A DNA stretch of 64,000 nucleotides from Nostoc paludosum FACHB-159 (lineage in GTDB: Bacteria; Cyanobacteriota; Cyanobacteriia; Cyanobacteriales; Nostocaceae): contig NZ_JACJTU010000001.1 of the NCBI RefSeq assembly GCF_014698835.1, forward strand, positions 248,001-312,000, given 5' to 3'. This document shows positions 1 through 8,524 of this stretch, one piece after another (the stretch's first letter is position 1; every line of letters starts with the position of its first letter). The notes beneath the pieces were generated by a model. That model saw nothing but the letters and a program-made list of their open reading frames with translations. It made no database searches and was not told where the DNA came from. The translations under genes and the position numbers were made by a program.

Positions 1-157
1 TTAGCCCTAATTCTGCCCAAGGGCCCTTTGGTTTTTGTGGAGTTTGTGCTAGTAGCAGGGGTGAGGGAGAGGCTGTTTGAGCTACGACAGCAAAGGAAGT
101 TGCAGTTAAACTTAAAGCGATCGCTCCAGCTACTAATGATAATGTTTTGAGTTTCAT
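1..157 (-). CDS. Secreted protein, probably Spy/CpxP-like (partial)
   Basis: Only the first 52 codons are in the window; the gene runs off the left edge. The reading frame starts with ATG at 157 and gives a clear Sec signal peptide: MKLK, then a hydrophobic stretch LSLVAGAIALSLTATSFAVVA, followed by a Pro/Ser-rich segment and GPWAELGL at the edge. A short mature N-terminus leading into a W-x-x-L-x-L segment resembles the small periplasmic Spy/CpxP (LTXXQ) proteins common in cyanobacteria, but the diagnostic motif lies outside the window, so this name is inference. The gene is divergent from the two-component pair beginning at 344, which could regulate it. Confidence 0.55.
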   Translation of the reverse strand, partial: MKLKTLSLVAGAIALSLTATSFAVVAQTASPSPLLLAQTPQKPKGPWAELGL

Positions 158-247
158 TACTTACTTCGTGGTTCTTGCCTGTGTGGATGCCACCATCATA
201 AGAATTTATCTTCAATATTCACATGAGGAGAAAGTCACGGTTATGCC

Positions 248-263
248 CATGACTTTAGTCATG
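248..263. promoter_or_regulatory. Candidate operator palindrome between divergent genes
   Basis: A 16-bp inverted repeat, CATGACT-TT-AGTCATG, lies between the divergent secreted-protein gene (start 157) and the sensor kinase gene (start 344). A looser partial copy (ATGAC...GTGACTGAC) follows at about 271-290. The position suits a regulator binding site, for example for the NarL-type regulator at 1606, but this is inference from position and symmetry only. Confidence 0.3.
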
Positions 264-300
264 ATTCAATTATGACAAATGTGACTGACAATAATAGAAG

Positions 301-330
301 TTAAGAGTTAGGAGTTAAGAGTTAGCAATT
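301..330. repeat. Heptanucleotide tandem repeat (STRR), TTAAGAG type
   Basis: About four imperfect copies of a 7-bp unit (TTAAGAG, TTAGGAG, TTAAGAG, TTAGCAA) lie just before the kinase start codon. Heptamer STRRs are a known feature of Nostocales intergenic DNA. Confidence 0.7.
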
Positions 331-343
331 AGGTGTTATCATC

Positions 344-1609
344 ATGAATCCTCTAATTCAAATTAAAAAACATCCTTTTCCGTCTCTGCTTTATTTAGAA
401 TGGATATTACTGACAATCACTGCTTTAATAGCAGTTATACCACCACCTTTGCGGCGATTTCGTCCTAGACGAGCAGAGCTATCTATTTGTGGGACATTTC
501 CAGATTTATCAGTTTGTAATTTCTTGCCAGAATTGTCAATTTATAGCCTGATTGTTTTTGCATTAATGGGGTTATGGTTACCTAAAAGCAATCATAAAAG
601 TAAATTAATATACACAACTATTCAAATTGTATTGATTTTAGTGACTGGACTTTTTGGTGAAAGATTTGCCCGTCTTTTTCCGTTTCTTTATATAATTTTG
701 GTGACTCGCAGTTGTCTAATTTTTCAGTTACCTGGGCGTTTATTCATGACAAGTCTGTCATTTACTTTATTTTTACTGACTACACAATTAAAATATCAAT
801 TATTCAGTTTTCAATCTTCACCACAAGCTCAAGAACGTTTTCGATTTCTGAGCTTGAATTGGTCTTTGGTGTTTGGTCTGAGTTTAGTTTTTGTATTGTT
901 GATGATGAATGCTGTATTATCTGAACGGCACAGTCGCGAAAAACTCGCTATTGCTAACGAAAAACTTCGCCAATATGCCATGCAAATTGAAAATCAAGCT
1001 ACCTTGGAAGAACGAAACCGCATTGCTCGTGAAATTCATGATTCATTAGGACACTCTCTAACTGCTTTAAATCTTCAATTAGAAACTGCTTTAAAACTGT
1101 GGCAATCTAATCCAATTAAGGCTGAGACATTTCTAGCAACGGCAAAGGAATTAGGTTCAAAAGCACTCAAAGATGTCCGTCAATCTGTTTCAACTATGCG
1201 TTCTAATCCTTTACAAGAGCAATCTTTAGAACGTGCGATCGCTGGTCTTGTAGAAAATTTTCATCGCTCAAATGGTATTCTACCAATTTATGAAATCAAT
1301 CTAGAATATTCTTTACCGCCTGAAATTAATACTGCTATTTATCGGATTACTCAAGAATCTTTGACAAATATTTCTAAATATGCATCTGCGACAGAGGTCA
1401 AAATACAACTCACTACCATTAGAAGTAATTTACGGTTAATAATTCAGGATAATGGTAGAGGTTTTGATATCAGGCAAAATACCACTGGTTTTGGACTTCA
1501 TAGTATGCGCGATCGCACTTTAGCGTTGGGAGGCGAATTTAATATTGATACTACTCCTGGTTCTGGTTGCAAAATTATAGTTAATATCCCCTTAACGAGG
1601 TTGACATGA
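344..1609 (+). CDS. NarL/LuxR-type sensor histidine kinase
   Basis: Membrane sensor kinase of 421 residues that should phosphorylate the regulator encoded next to it. The N-terminal half (about residues 15-190) has several hydrophobic segments that look like an integral membrane sensor without a large extracellular loop. A short coiled coil follows, then a HisKA_3 dimerisation domain with [18 protein letters not shown], where H232 is the likely phospho-acceptor. The HATPase_c domain shows the N box ([13 protein letters not shown]), the G1 motif DNGRGF and the C-terminal [10 protein letters not shown] segment. The gene overlaps the response regulator by four bases (ATGA), so the pair is almost certainly co-translated. 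The signal sensed is unknown; the divergent secreted-protein gene upstream is a possible target. Confidence 0.9.
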   Translation: MNPLIQIKKHPFPSLLYLEWILLTITALIAVIPPPLRRFRPRRAELSICGTFPDLSVCNFLPELSIYSLIVFALMGLWLPKSNHKSKLIYTTIQIVLILVTGLFGERFARLFPFLYIILVTRSCLIFQLPGRLFMTSLSFTLFLLTTQLKYQLFSFQSSPQAQERFRFLSLNWSLVFGLSLVFVLLMMNAVLSERHSREKLAIANEKLRQYAMQIENQATLEERNRIAREIHDSLGHSLTALNLQLETALKLWQSNPIKAETFLATAKELGSKALKDVRQSVSTMRSNPLQEQSLERAIAGLVENFHRSNGILPIYEINLEYSLPPEINTAIYRITQESLTNISKYASATEVKIQLTTIRSNLRLIIQDNGRGFDIRQNTTGFGLHSMRDRTLALGGEFNIDTTPGSGCKIIVNIPLTRLT

Positions 1610-2271
1610 GTATTAAAGTATTGTTGGTAGATGACCAAAGTTTAATTCGTCAAGGATTAAGAGCTTTGTTAGAACTAGAACCAGATTTAGAAATAGTAGG
1701 AGAAGCAGAAAACGGTAAAGAAGCGATTAATTTTGTTGCCCAATTTCAGCCAGATGTCGTATTGTTAGACATCAGAATGCCTATTATGGATGGAGTTGCA
1801 GCCACACGGGAAATCCAAAAACATTTTAGCAAAACGAAGATTTTAGTACTCACAACTTTTGATGATAATGAATATGTTTCTGCGGCTTTGCAAAGTGGAG
1901 CAATGGGTTATTTATTGAAAGATACACCCTCAGAAGAATTAGCTGTTGCTATTCGCGCTGTATATAAAGGATACACTCAATTAGGCCCAGGAATAGTTAA
2001 AAAATTGTTGACCCAGTTTTCTCAACCTACACCAACTCAATCACCACCTGTACCATCTGGTTTAAGTGAACTAACTCCTAGAGAAAAGGAGGTTTTGCGA
2101 TTAATTGCTATAGGTGCTAGTAACCGAGAAATTGCTCAGGAACTCTACATTTCTGAGGGGACAGTCAAAAATCATGTTACAAATATTTTAAACAGGTTGA
2201 ATTTGCGCGATCGCACTCAAGCTGCAATTTGGGCAAATAGCTATTTATCTTATTTGAACGAACCAAGTTAA
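1606..2271 (+). CDS. NarL/LuxR-family response regulator
   Basis: DNA-binding response regulator of 221 residues. The receiver domain (about 1-125) has the acidic pair D9/D10, the phosphorylatable D55 in VVLLDIRMP and the conserved K105 in YLLKDTP. A short Pro/Gln-rich linker leads to a LuxR-type helix-turn-helix (about 150-215) with [20 protein letters not shown] and [14 protein letters not shown]. It starts inside the last codons of the kinase gene (ATGA overlap), so the two form one two-component operon. It ends only 3 bp before the convergent deaminase gene, leaving no room for a separate terminator. Confidence 0.93.
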   Translation: MSIKVLLVDDQSLIRQGLRALLELEPDLEIVGEAENGKEAINFVAQFQPDVVLLDIRMPIMDGVAATREIQKHFSKTKILVLTTFDDNEYVSAALQSGAMGYLLKDTPSEELAVAIRAVYKGYTQLGPGIVKKLLTQFSQPTPTQSPPVPSGLSELTPREKEVLRLIAIGASNREIAQELYISEGTVKNHVTNILNRLNLRDRTQAAIWANSYLSYLNEPS

Positions 2272-2274
2272 AAA

Positions 2275-2721
2275 TTATTGAAATAACTGCAAACATTCAT
2301 TTTTTAAAACACCTTTAGTTACTTTGATGTTTCTAAATGATTGAGCAATCACTTCTTCGCAAGATATATTAATTTGTGATTGATTAGCCAAAATTAAATC
2401 TTGGATTGAAGCGCCATATACAATTTCTGATAAACCACTCCAAACACAAGCAGTTGCACACATTGGGCAAGGTTCGCCAGTTGTATATATGCTATAACCT
2501 TCTAAAGAAGGGTTTTTAAGTTTAGCTGTTAAACTACGAATGACGTTAATTTCCGCATGAGCTGATGGATCGTTATCTCTTTTGACAGTATTATGACCTA
2601 CGGCGACGACTTCGTTATCTTTAACAATCACTGCACCGTAAGGCGCATCACCTTTTTTGGCTTCTGTCAAAGCTAAATGCATAAAATATTCTGAGTTCAT
2701 ATCAGTTGGGGATAACATCAA
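2275..2721 (-). CDS. CMP/dCMP-type nucleoside (cytosine/guanine) deaminase
   Basis: Zinc-dependent deaminase of 148 residues in the cytidine deaminase-like fold, cytosolic. The zinc site and proton shuttle are visible: H55 and E57 in SAHAEINVIRSL, and C85/C88 in EPCPMCATACVWSG. Length and motifs fit the free nucleoside/base deaminases annotated as guanine- or cytosine-deaminase-like. tRNA adenosine deaminase TadA is a related alternative; the gene has no neighbours that would decide the substrate. A second in-frame ATG at residue 8 (MNSEYFMHLALTEAKKG) is an equally plausible start. It is convergent with the response regulator. Confidence 0.8.
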   Translation of the reverse strand: MMLSPTDMNSEYFMHLALTEAKKGDAPYGAVIVKDNEVVAVGHNTVKRDNDPSAHAEINVIRSLTAKLKNPSLEGYSIYTTGEPCPMCATACVWSGLSEIVYGASIQDLILANQSQINISCEEVIAQSFRNIKVTKGVLKNECLQLFQ

Positions 2722-2788
2722 GACAATGTTTAATCATATCGTGTTTCTAATGCTATAACTAGAAATTAAAAGTGGTTAATGGTCGAAT

Positions 2789-3580
2789 ATGTTACTCAGT
2801 AGACAAACAACAGAATTTTACTTAAAAGACTTGGAAACGCCATTAGGTCAAGCCATTAATTTAACACTTGCAGTCTTGGTGCTGATTTCATCAGGAATTT
2901 TTGTAGCAGAAACTTATAATATTCCTGATTATGTTCGCTTTCAGTTGAGCGTAGCTGATACTGCGATCGCCATTATCTTCCTGATAGAATATATACTCCG
3001 CTTCTGGAGTGCAGAAAATAAAATTAAGTATATTTTTAGTTTTTATTCGATTATTGATTTAATGGCAATTCTACCATTGTTATTAGGAATAGTAGATATT
3101 AGATTTATCCGCCTATTGCGATGGTTTCGGATTTTACGATTAATTAGATTTATAGATAAAAAATATTTATTCGCCAGTATCAGCACCGAAGATGGCTTGA
3201 TTTTTGCACGAATATTATTTACATTATTTGCAATTGTTTTTGTTTACTCTGGCTTAATTTATCAAGTCGAACATCCGGTTAATCCGGAAAACTACGCTAC
3301 ATTTTTGGATGCATTTTATTTCTCGGTTGTCACAATGACAACTGTAGGATTTGGTGATGTGATTCCCATTTCTGAATTAGGGCGATCGCTAACAGTACTG
3401 ATGATTTTTACAGGAATTGCCTTGATTCCTTGGCAAGTGGGAGATTTGATTAAACAAGTGGTGAAAACAGCTAATCAGGTAGAAACAGTGTGTTCAAATT
3501 GTGGTTTGGCTTTCCACGATATTGATGCTGTGTTTTGTAAAAACTGTGGGACTAAGTTACCTAGTCAAAGGGTTAATTGA
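2789..3580 (+). CDS. Voltage-gated K+ channel with C-terminal zinc ribbon
   Basis: Ion channel subunit of 263 residues in the six-helix Kv-type family, expected in the plasma or thylakoid membrane as a tetramer. Residues about 25-110 hold S1-S3. S4 is unusually clear: RFIRLLRWFRILRLIRF has an arginine at every third position, the classical voltage sensor. The pore has the selectivity filter TVGFGD at residues 185-190 (potassium-type, with Phe in place of the more common Tyr). After S6 the protein ends with a two-CxxC zinc ribbon (CSNCG...CKNCG, about residues 237-256), an uncommon addition to Kv channels that could sense metal or redox or mediate assembly (inference). Single gene, not in an operon. 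Confidence 0.88.
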   Translation: MLLSRQTTEFYLKDLETPLGQAINLTLAVLVLISSGIFVAETYNIPDYVRFQLSVADTAIAIIFLIEYILRFWSAENKIKYIFSFYSIIDLMAILPLLLGIVDIRFIRLLRWFRILRLIRFIDKKYLFASISTEDGLIFARILFTLFAIVFVYSGLIYQVEHPVNPENYATFLDAFYFSVVTMTTVGFGDVIPISELGRSLTVLMIFTGIALIPWQVGDLIKQVVKTANQVETVCSNCGLAFHDIDAVFCKNCGTKLPSQRVN

Positions 3581-4699
3581 CTAAGAACACACAAAGAAAT
3601 ATGCAAATAAGAGACGCAGAACATGTCGCGAAGGAAGCACTCGCTCATCACAAAGTGAACTTATTCGACAAGAACAACAAAAATATTCCGGCATTGCTGA
3701 ATCTAGGGATGATTTTTACCTCACGCAAAGGCGCAAAGGCGCAAAGAATCTACCTTTAGCCTTCGTCAAAAATCTTAATTCATCCCGCATTTATGCAACG
3801 CCAATATTCCTTGTTGCAATCAAGAGAGTTTAGATATGGGGTGTCCTTGCGTCCTGTTCAAAGATGCTTTAACTTGAATTCATATCAATAGATCTGCCTT
3901 GAAAATAGGGACTGGAGACTGGTGACTAGGAAAGAAATATTTTCATTCCTTCGTTGTGAATTGTGTTCATGGAGTCTCTTGCGTCCCTAACACCCCACCC
4001 CCAACCCCTCCCCTTGCTAAGGCTACCGTATACACACATCTGTGTAGGAAACCAAAATCCTCGTAGATCCGTCATTATCCTCCTTAAAAAGGAGGACTTT
4101 GAGAGATTTTTGTCCCCCAATTTATCGGGGGGTTGGGGGGATCTAAAGTCTGCGGCTCAACTCTAGAAGACTTGTGTGTACACCGTAGCCTTGCTAAGGG
4201 GAGGGGAGACAAAGCGTAGCTTTGGCTCTTTGGGGTTCTTATTTGCGATTTCTGCAAAAGGTCTAATGTCAATTTTAATACATACATCTATTAATATGTT
4301 GATGATTTTATGTCTGTAGAAGTAAGACTAGAGTGATACTAGCTTGATTTAATAGATTAGTTGAATTTTCAGGAATTAAATAATAAATATTGCATCTTAA
4401 TTAGATATTTTGAAGATTATTTAAAGTATTTTATTCTTAGTTTTACAAAAAAATAAATTTAAATAATCCCGATCGCGTTTAATATTTAGATAAAAATTCA
4501 GCACAAAACATGAAGTGTGCATTGCGAAGTTTCCGAAAAGCTATAGTATCTGCTGGTTAGAAGTTACAATCTATAGCTCATCCAAATACTGTGTTATCTT
4601 TATACATCATTTTTTTAATTATTTCTATAATTCAACTTCTAAATTTTGGCAAATGTAGCTCGCTCTAGACAATTTAGTAAGGTAGTAAAAATATAAAAG
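3581..4699. other. Non-coding stretch with repeats and a MITE
   Basis: No convincing gene. At 3731-3753 there is an 8-bp tandem repeat (GCGCAAAG units), and at about 3908-3931 a degenerate GGGACTG-type heptamer repeat. The 4023-4188 element is described separately. From about 4270 to 4699 the DNA is very AT-rich with no clear hairpin; it should contain the promoter of the NRPS gene but I cannot place it. Confidence 0.6.
4023..4188. mobile_element. 166-bp MITE with terminal inverted repeats and 11-bp target duplication
   Basis: The ends are inverted repeats: CTACCGTATACACACA on the left and, read on the other strand, CTACGGTGTACACACA on the right. The element is flanked on both sides by the 11-bp direct repeat CCTTGCTAAGG (4012-4022 and 4189-4199), as expected of a target site duplication. 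Removing one copy restores a palindrome-like site, CCCCTCCCCTTGCTAAGGGG and on, showing that it landed in the middle of a hairpin repeat. The interior has no open reading frame of note but contains a second hairpin around 4111-4140. A duplication of 10-12 bp is typical of IS4-like transposases; the mobilising element is not in the window. Confidence 0.8.
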
Positions 4700-7372
4700 A
4701 TGAGTACCAATAGTAATAATTTAGAGCAGATCGATACATTAACTGAACTTACAAAAATTCAAGTTAGCCAAACACCCGATGGAAATCAACTCTGTATTCA
4801 TCAGATGTTTGAAATTCAAGTAGAGCGATCGCCCCAAGCAACTGCTGTAGTATTTGAAAACAACCAACTGTCTTATCACCAGCTAAACCAACGAGCAAAT
4901 CAACTGGCGCGTCACCTACGTAGTTTAGGTATCAAACCTGAGGTACTTGTTGGCATTTATCTCGAACGGTCTTTAGAAATGGTGGTAGGACTATTAGGAA
5001 TTCTCAAGGCTGGAGGCGCATACTTACCTTTAGATCCGGCATATCCATCAGAACACTTAGCTTATATCTTAGAGGACAGCCAGATATCAGCGATCGTCAC
5101 CACACAAGAATTAGTAAGTAGTTTACCTGATCGTATAACTCATGTTGTTTGTCTAGATTCAGATTGGCAAGTAATTAGCGAGAACAACCAAGAAAATCTC
5201 TTTAGTAATACGACACTTGATAACCTGATATATACGATCTACACTTCCGGTTCTACAGGACGCTCCAAAGGTGTAATGATTACTCATCGTGGGATCTGCA
5301 ATCAAATCACATGGAGACAAACAACTTTTAGATTGACTCAAGCAGACAAAGTTTTACAAAATATTTCTCTGAGCTTTGACCCTTCGGTGTGGCAGATTTT
5401 CTGGCCGTTGTGCTGGGGAGCGCAATTAATTATGGCTCGTCCTGGTGGAAATCTGGATACTAGATATCTTGTTGAGTTAATTCTCCAACAGCAAATCACC
5501 GTTATGGCCTTAGTACCTTCCATGCTGCGGGTATTACTAGATGAGAAGGAAATTGAGAATTGTCAATCTTTCAGGCACATTACTTGTGGTGGCGAAGCCT
5601 TACCTGTGGAACTCATACAGCGTTTCTTTGCTAAATTGAACTTAGACGACGTTCTATATAATTGCTACGGCCCGACAGAAGCTTCCATTGATGCCACTTT
5701 TTGGAAATGCGATCGCACTAGTAATTATCTCATTGCTCCCATTGGTTGCGCGATCGCCAATACACAGATTTATATCCTGAATGAGAATTTAGAACCTACG
5801 GCTATTGGTGAATCAGGGGAACTACATATTGGTGGTGTTGGACTTGCTCGTGGCTACCTCAACCGTCCCGATTTGACCAGTGAAAAATTTATTCCCGACC
5901 CTTTGAGCAAAAAGCCAGAAGCACGATTATATAAAACTGGCGACTTAGCCCGCTACCTTGATAATGGCAACATTGAGTTTCTCGGTCGCCTTGACAATCA
6001 AATCAAGCTGCGGGGCTTCCGCATCGAACTTGCAGAAATTGAAGCAATTCTCGCACAACACGCTAGTATACAACAGACTGTAGTCATACCAACAGAAGAT
6101 AACCCAGGTGACCAGCGGCTAGTGGCCTACATTGTTCCCCACCGAGAGCAGACACCTACGTTTGATGAAGTACGCCACTTTCTCAAACAAAAACTACCTA
6201 ATTACATGCTGCCAAACTCTTTTGTATTGTTAGATGCTCTACCTTTAACTCCCAATGGCAAAGTAGACCGGTACGCTCTAAGGGCATCTCACCAAACCAT
6301 ACAGCAATCAAAAGACATTTTTGTAGCTCCCCAAGATGAATTAGAACTCGAACTGACAAAGATTTGGGAAAAAGTTTTAGGCATCCAACGCATCAGTATC
6401 AAAAACAATTTCTTTGAGATGGGAGGACATTCCCTACTTGCGGTACGCTTGTTCGCAGAAATTGAAAAGACCTTGGGCAACAATCTTCCTTTAGCTACCC
6501 TCCTACAAGCCCCCACTATTGAGGAACTAGCTAACATCTTACGTCAACCAGGATGGGTCAAGCCTTGGTCTTCGTTAGTGCCAATTCAACCTAAAGGTTC
6601 CAAACCTCCTTTTTTTCTTGTCCATGCGGTAGGTGGTAACATCCTTTCCTACTGTGATTTAGCACGCCATTTGGGTTTAAACCAACCAGTTTATGGACTA
6701 CAAGCTCAAGGCTTGGATGGAAAAACTCCCCCACATACCAGCATCGAAGATATGGCAGCTCAATACATCAAAGAAATACGTACCGTCCAACCCAATGGCC
6801 CTTATTTTCTTGGTGGGGCTTCTTTTGGGGGCACAGTAGTTTTCGAGATGGCTCAGCAACTCTATGCCCAAGGTGAAAAAGTGGCTTTGCTATCGTTGTT
6901 GGATAGTGCTGGATGGAATAATTTACCCACCACATTCTTTGATTTTGTTTCTGGCCATTTAAATAACCTTGCACAACTCAAGCCTCAAGAAAAACTGACC
7001 TACATCTGGGAAAGGTTAGAGTGGCATATTAGCAAAAGAATCCCGAAGCCTATTCGCCAAGTTTTCTATAACTTACGTGATATGGATCGTTCGCCTCAAA
7101 CTCTATACACTTTAAATGTTTTAGAGGCTAACCTCCACGCCAGCAAAAATTATTTACCGCAAGTTTATCCCAGCCATGTCACCCTGTTTCGAGCCAAATT
7201 AAAATCTTCAAGACGTTACTCAGATCCTCTGGGGGGTTGGGGCGGGCTGGCATTGGAGGGGGTAGAGGTTCATGAAATCCCTGGAGACCACACCAGCATA
7301 CTCAGAGAACCCCATGTACAAGTTTTGGCAAAAAAATTAAAAGCTTGTTTAGATGAGGCTGAGAGGCTTTAA
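4700..7372 (+). CDS. Stand-alone NRPS, adenylation-thiolation-thioesterase
   Basis: Single-module nonribosomal peptide synthetase of 890 residues with no condensation domain. The adenylation domain spans about 25-540 with core motifs YTSGSTGRSKGVMITH (A3), YGPTEASIDATFW (A5), GELHIGGVGLARGYLNRPDLT (A6), YKTGDLARY (A7), GRLDNQIKLRGFRIELAEIEA (A8) and NGKVDR (A10). The carrier protein (about 550-620) has FFEMGGHSLLAV with S578 as the phosphopantetheine site. The type I thioesterase (about 640-885) has GASFGG with S708 and a C-terminal GDHTSIL histidine. By hand alignment to GrsA the pocket residues read roughly D-P-W-A-I-C-C-I-D; the Asp means an alpha-amino acid is likely, but I cannot name it. 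A-T-TE enzymes elsewhere dimerise aryl-keto acids or release aminoacyl products. No MbtH, transporter or second module is nearby. Confidence 0.9.
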   Translation: MSTNSNNLEQIDTLTELTKIQVSQTPDGNQLCIHQMFEIQVERSPQATAVVFENNQLSYHQLNQRANQLARHLRSLGIKPEVLVGIYLERSLEMVVGLLGILKAGGAYLPLDPAYPSEHLAYILEDSQISAIVTTQELVSSLPDRITHVVCLDSDWQVISENNQENLFSNTTLDNLIYTIYTSGSTGRSKGVMITHRGICNQITWRQTTFRLTQADKVLQNISLSFDPSVWQIFWPLCWGAQLIMARPGGNLDTRYLVELILQQQITVMALVPSMLRVLLDEKEIENCQSFRHITCGGEALPVELIQRFFAKLNLDDVLYNCYGPTEASIDATFWKCDRTSNYLIAPIGCAIANTQIYILNENLEPTAIGESGELHIGGVGLARGYLNRPDLTSEKFIPDPLSKKPEARLYKTGDLARYLDNGNIEFLGRLDNQIKLRGFRIELAEIEAILAQHASIQQTVVIPTEDNPGDQRLVAYIVPHREQTPTFDEVRHFLKQKLPNYMLPNSFVLLDALPLTPNGKVDRYALRASHQTIQQSKDIFVAPQDELELELTKIWEKVLGIQRISIKNNFFEMGGHSLLAVRLFAEIEKTLGNNLPLATLLQAPTIEELANILRQPGWVKPWSSLVPIQPKGSKPPFFLVHAVGGNILSYCDLARHLGLNQPVYGLQAQGLDGKTPPHTSIEDMAAQYIKEIRTVQPNGPYFLGGASFGGTVVFEMAQQLYAQGEKVALLSLLDSAGWNNLPTTFFDFVSGHLNNLAQLKPQEKLTYIWERLEWHISKRIPKPIRQVFYNLRDMDRSPQTLYTLNVLEANLHASKNYLPQVYPSHVTLFRAKLKSSRRYSDPLGGWGGLALEGVEVHEIPGDHTSILREPHVQVLAKKLKACLDEAERL

Positions 7373-7385
7373 AAAATAAACGTAA

Positions 7386-8108
7386 TTATATTTCCTTAAC
7401 AAAGGTGTAATTTCCATTACCTTGAGCATACACAAGTGAGTATCCAAATTGCAGGATACTGGTTACAGACTCTTTTATTCTGTCCCTATAGTTTGTATCT
7501 AAAGGGTTGAAGCATTCGTCGTATTCAACGCATAGTATTTTAATATCCAATTTGTCTTCAATAATGGAGTTTACAACCTTATACTCGGCTCCCTCGATAT
7601 CTAGTTTTAGTAAGTCGAGATGAGTGTGTCCGTTCTTGTGCATAACGTTTGCAAGTCTATCTACCTGAGCTTCAAAAAACTCTTCAGTTTTTTGTAAATT
7701 TAATGCAGAGTGTGATATGTGCGCTGAATTTTTTGGTGCGTAAAACCTTAATTTTTCCTCTTGATTCCACAGTCCAATATCAGAGAAATGATACTTCTGA
7801 TAATCGGCGGCATGTTCTCTAACGTGCTTAATCGCACGAGGAGTAGGATCGAAAGCATAGACGTGGCAGTTAAATTGTTCTATCAACCCCAAGTCAAACG
7901 TAATGTCTTCCCCACAACCAACGCAATAGCATGTAGAATCTGCATTCAGTAAGTCTTTGGGAACTACCCAGCCGCCATAATCTGTACCAATATGTAATAA
8001 ATCGTTGCGCGATACGACTTTTGTACCAGTTATTTCATCTATGCTCAATAGTTGAAATACGCGGCGAAATACTTTCTGAAATGCCCTAGAAACAAGTTGT
8101 GTTTTCAC
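7386..8108 (-). CDS. FkbM-family SAM-dependent methyltransferase
   Basis: Class I methyltransferase of 240 residues (Methyltransf_21/FkbM). The SAM-binding region is CVGCGEDITFDLGLIEQF with the following acidic residue in HVYAFDPTPRAIKHV (about residues 60-95), and the typical FkbM segment LDLLKLDIEGAEYKVV lies at about 165-180. FkbM proteins methylate hydroxyl groups on sugars, polyketides or peptides. It is convergent with the NRPS, with only 13 bp between stop codons, so it is a neighbour but not in the same operon; whether it modifies the NRPS product or an exopolysaccharide sugar is unknown. A second FkbM gene lies in the polysaccharide locus at 13597. Confidence 0.8.
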   Translation of the reverse strand: MKTQLVSRAFQKVFRRVFQLLSIDEITGTKVVSRNDLLHIGTDYGGWVVPKDLLNADSTCYCVGCGEDITFDLGLIEQFNCHVYAFDPTPRAIKHVREHAADYQKYHFSDIGLWNQEEKLRFYAPKNSAHISHSALNLQKTEEFFEAQVDRLANVMHKNGHTHLDLLKLDIEGAEYKVVNSIIEDKLDIKILCVEYDECFNPLDTNYRDRIKESVTSILQFGYSLVYAQGNGNYTFVKEI

Positions 8109-8222
8109 GTTATTCCGGTTTCATGTTTGACTTAATATTAACCGTATATTAATGTGCTCGTTAGTAACAATAAGAGTTACTTCCCGAATATAAAATCTAT
8201 CTTTGGGTATATTATTAGTTGT

Positions 8223-8524
8223 TTAGGACGCCAGAATGCACTAATTCGAGTGGCAATTAAAACAGCCATTTCCTTATAAAGTAAATAGCTGGAAGCATTT
8301 TGGTGTGATAGTTGCAAGGAAACAAAGTGGAATTATGTCAAGAAATACAGCGTTTTTCAGGTAAATGAAGTACATGGGTAGGGGCGCCAAGCTTAGCGCC
8401 CCTACTATAGATCTGTACCTCACCAACTTGCAATCTGCTGTATAATCGCAGCTACGATCGAGTGCCATAATTCACCCTCAAGGAAACTCTTATGTAGCAG
8501 ACTTTACTCGCAGGCAAGGCCACA
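8223..8524 (+). pseudogene. Decayed copy of the gene at 9528-9941
   Basis: Reading along the plus strand, blocks match the intact gene downstream: AGGACGCCAGAATGCACTAA versus AGGACGGCAGAATGCACTAA, then TGGCAATTAAAACAGCCATT, GAAGCATTTTGGTGTGATAG, GTCAAGAAATACAGCG, and near the end ATAATTCACCCTCAAGGAA versus GTAATTCACCCCGAAGGCA followed by the GACTTTACTCGCAGGCAAGG block. Substitutions, small indels and stop codons destroy the frame, the 5' third is missing, and a 28-bp palindrome sits in the middle. It is about 1.3 kb from the intact gene and in the same orientation, so a local duplication that then decayed is the simplest history. Confidence 0.8.
8378..8405. repeat. GTAG/CTAC palindrome (28 bp)
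   Basis: Arms GTAGGGGCGC and GCGCCCCTAC around an AAGCTT centre, with one mismatched pair. This is one of about twelve related palindromes in the window. It interrupts the decayed gene at 8223-8524 at a place where the intact paralogue has no such sequence, which shows that it was inserted. Confidence 0.85.

Noticed and set aside
3577..3759. 60-codon frame overlapping the end of the K+ channel gene
   Set aside because: It ends in an 8-bp tandem repeat and has no recognisable sequence; likely spurious.
3963..4287. Short frames on both strands across the MITE
   Set aside because: They run through inverted repeats and target duplications; no protein similarity.
6289..6974. Minus-strand frames opposite the NRPS carrier and thioesterase domains
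   Set aside because: Shadows of the conserved plus-strand coding sequence.
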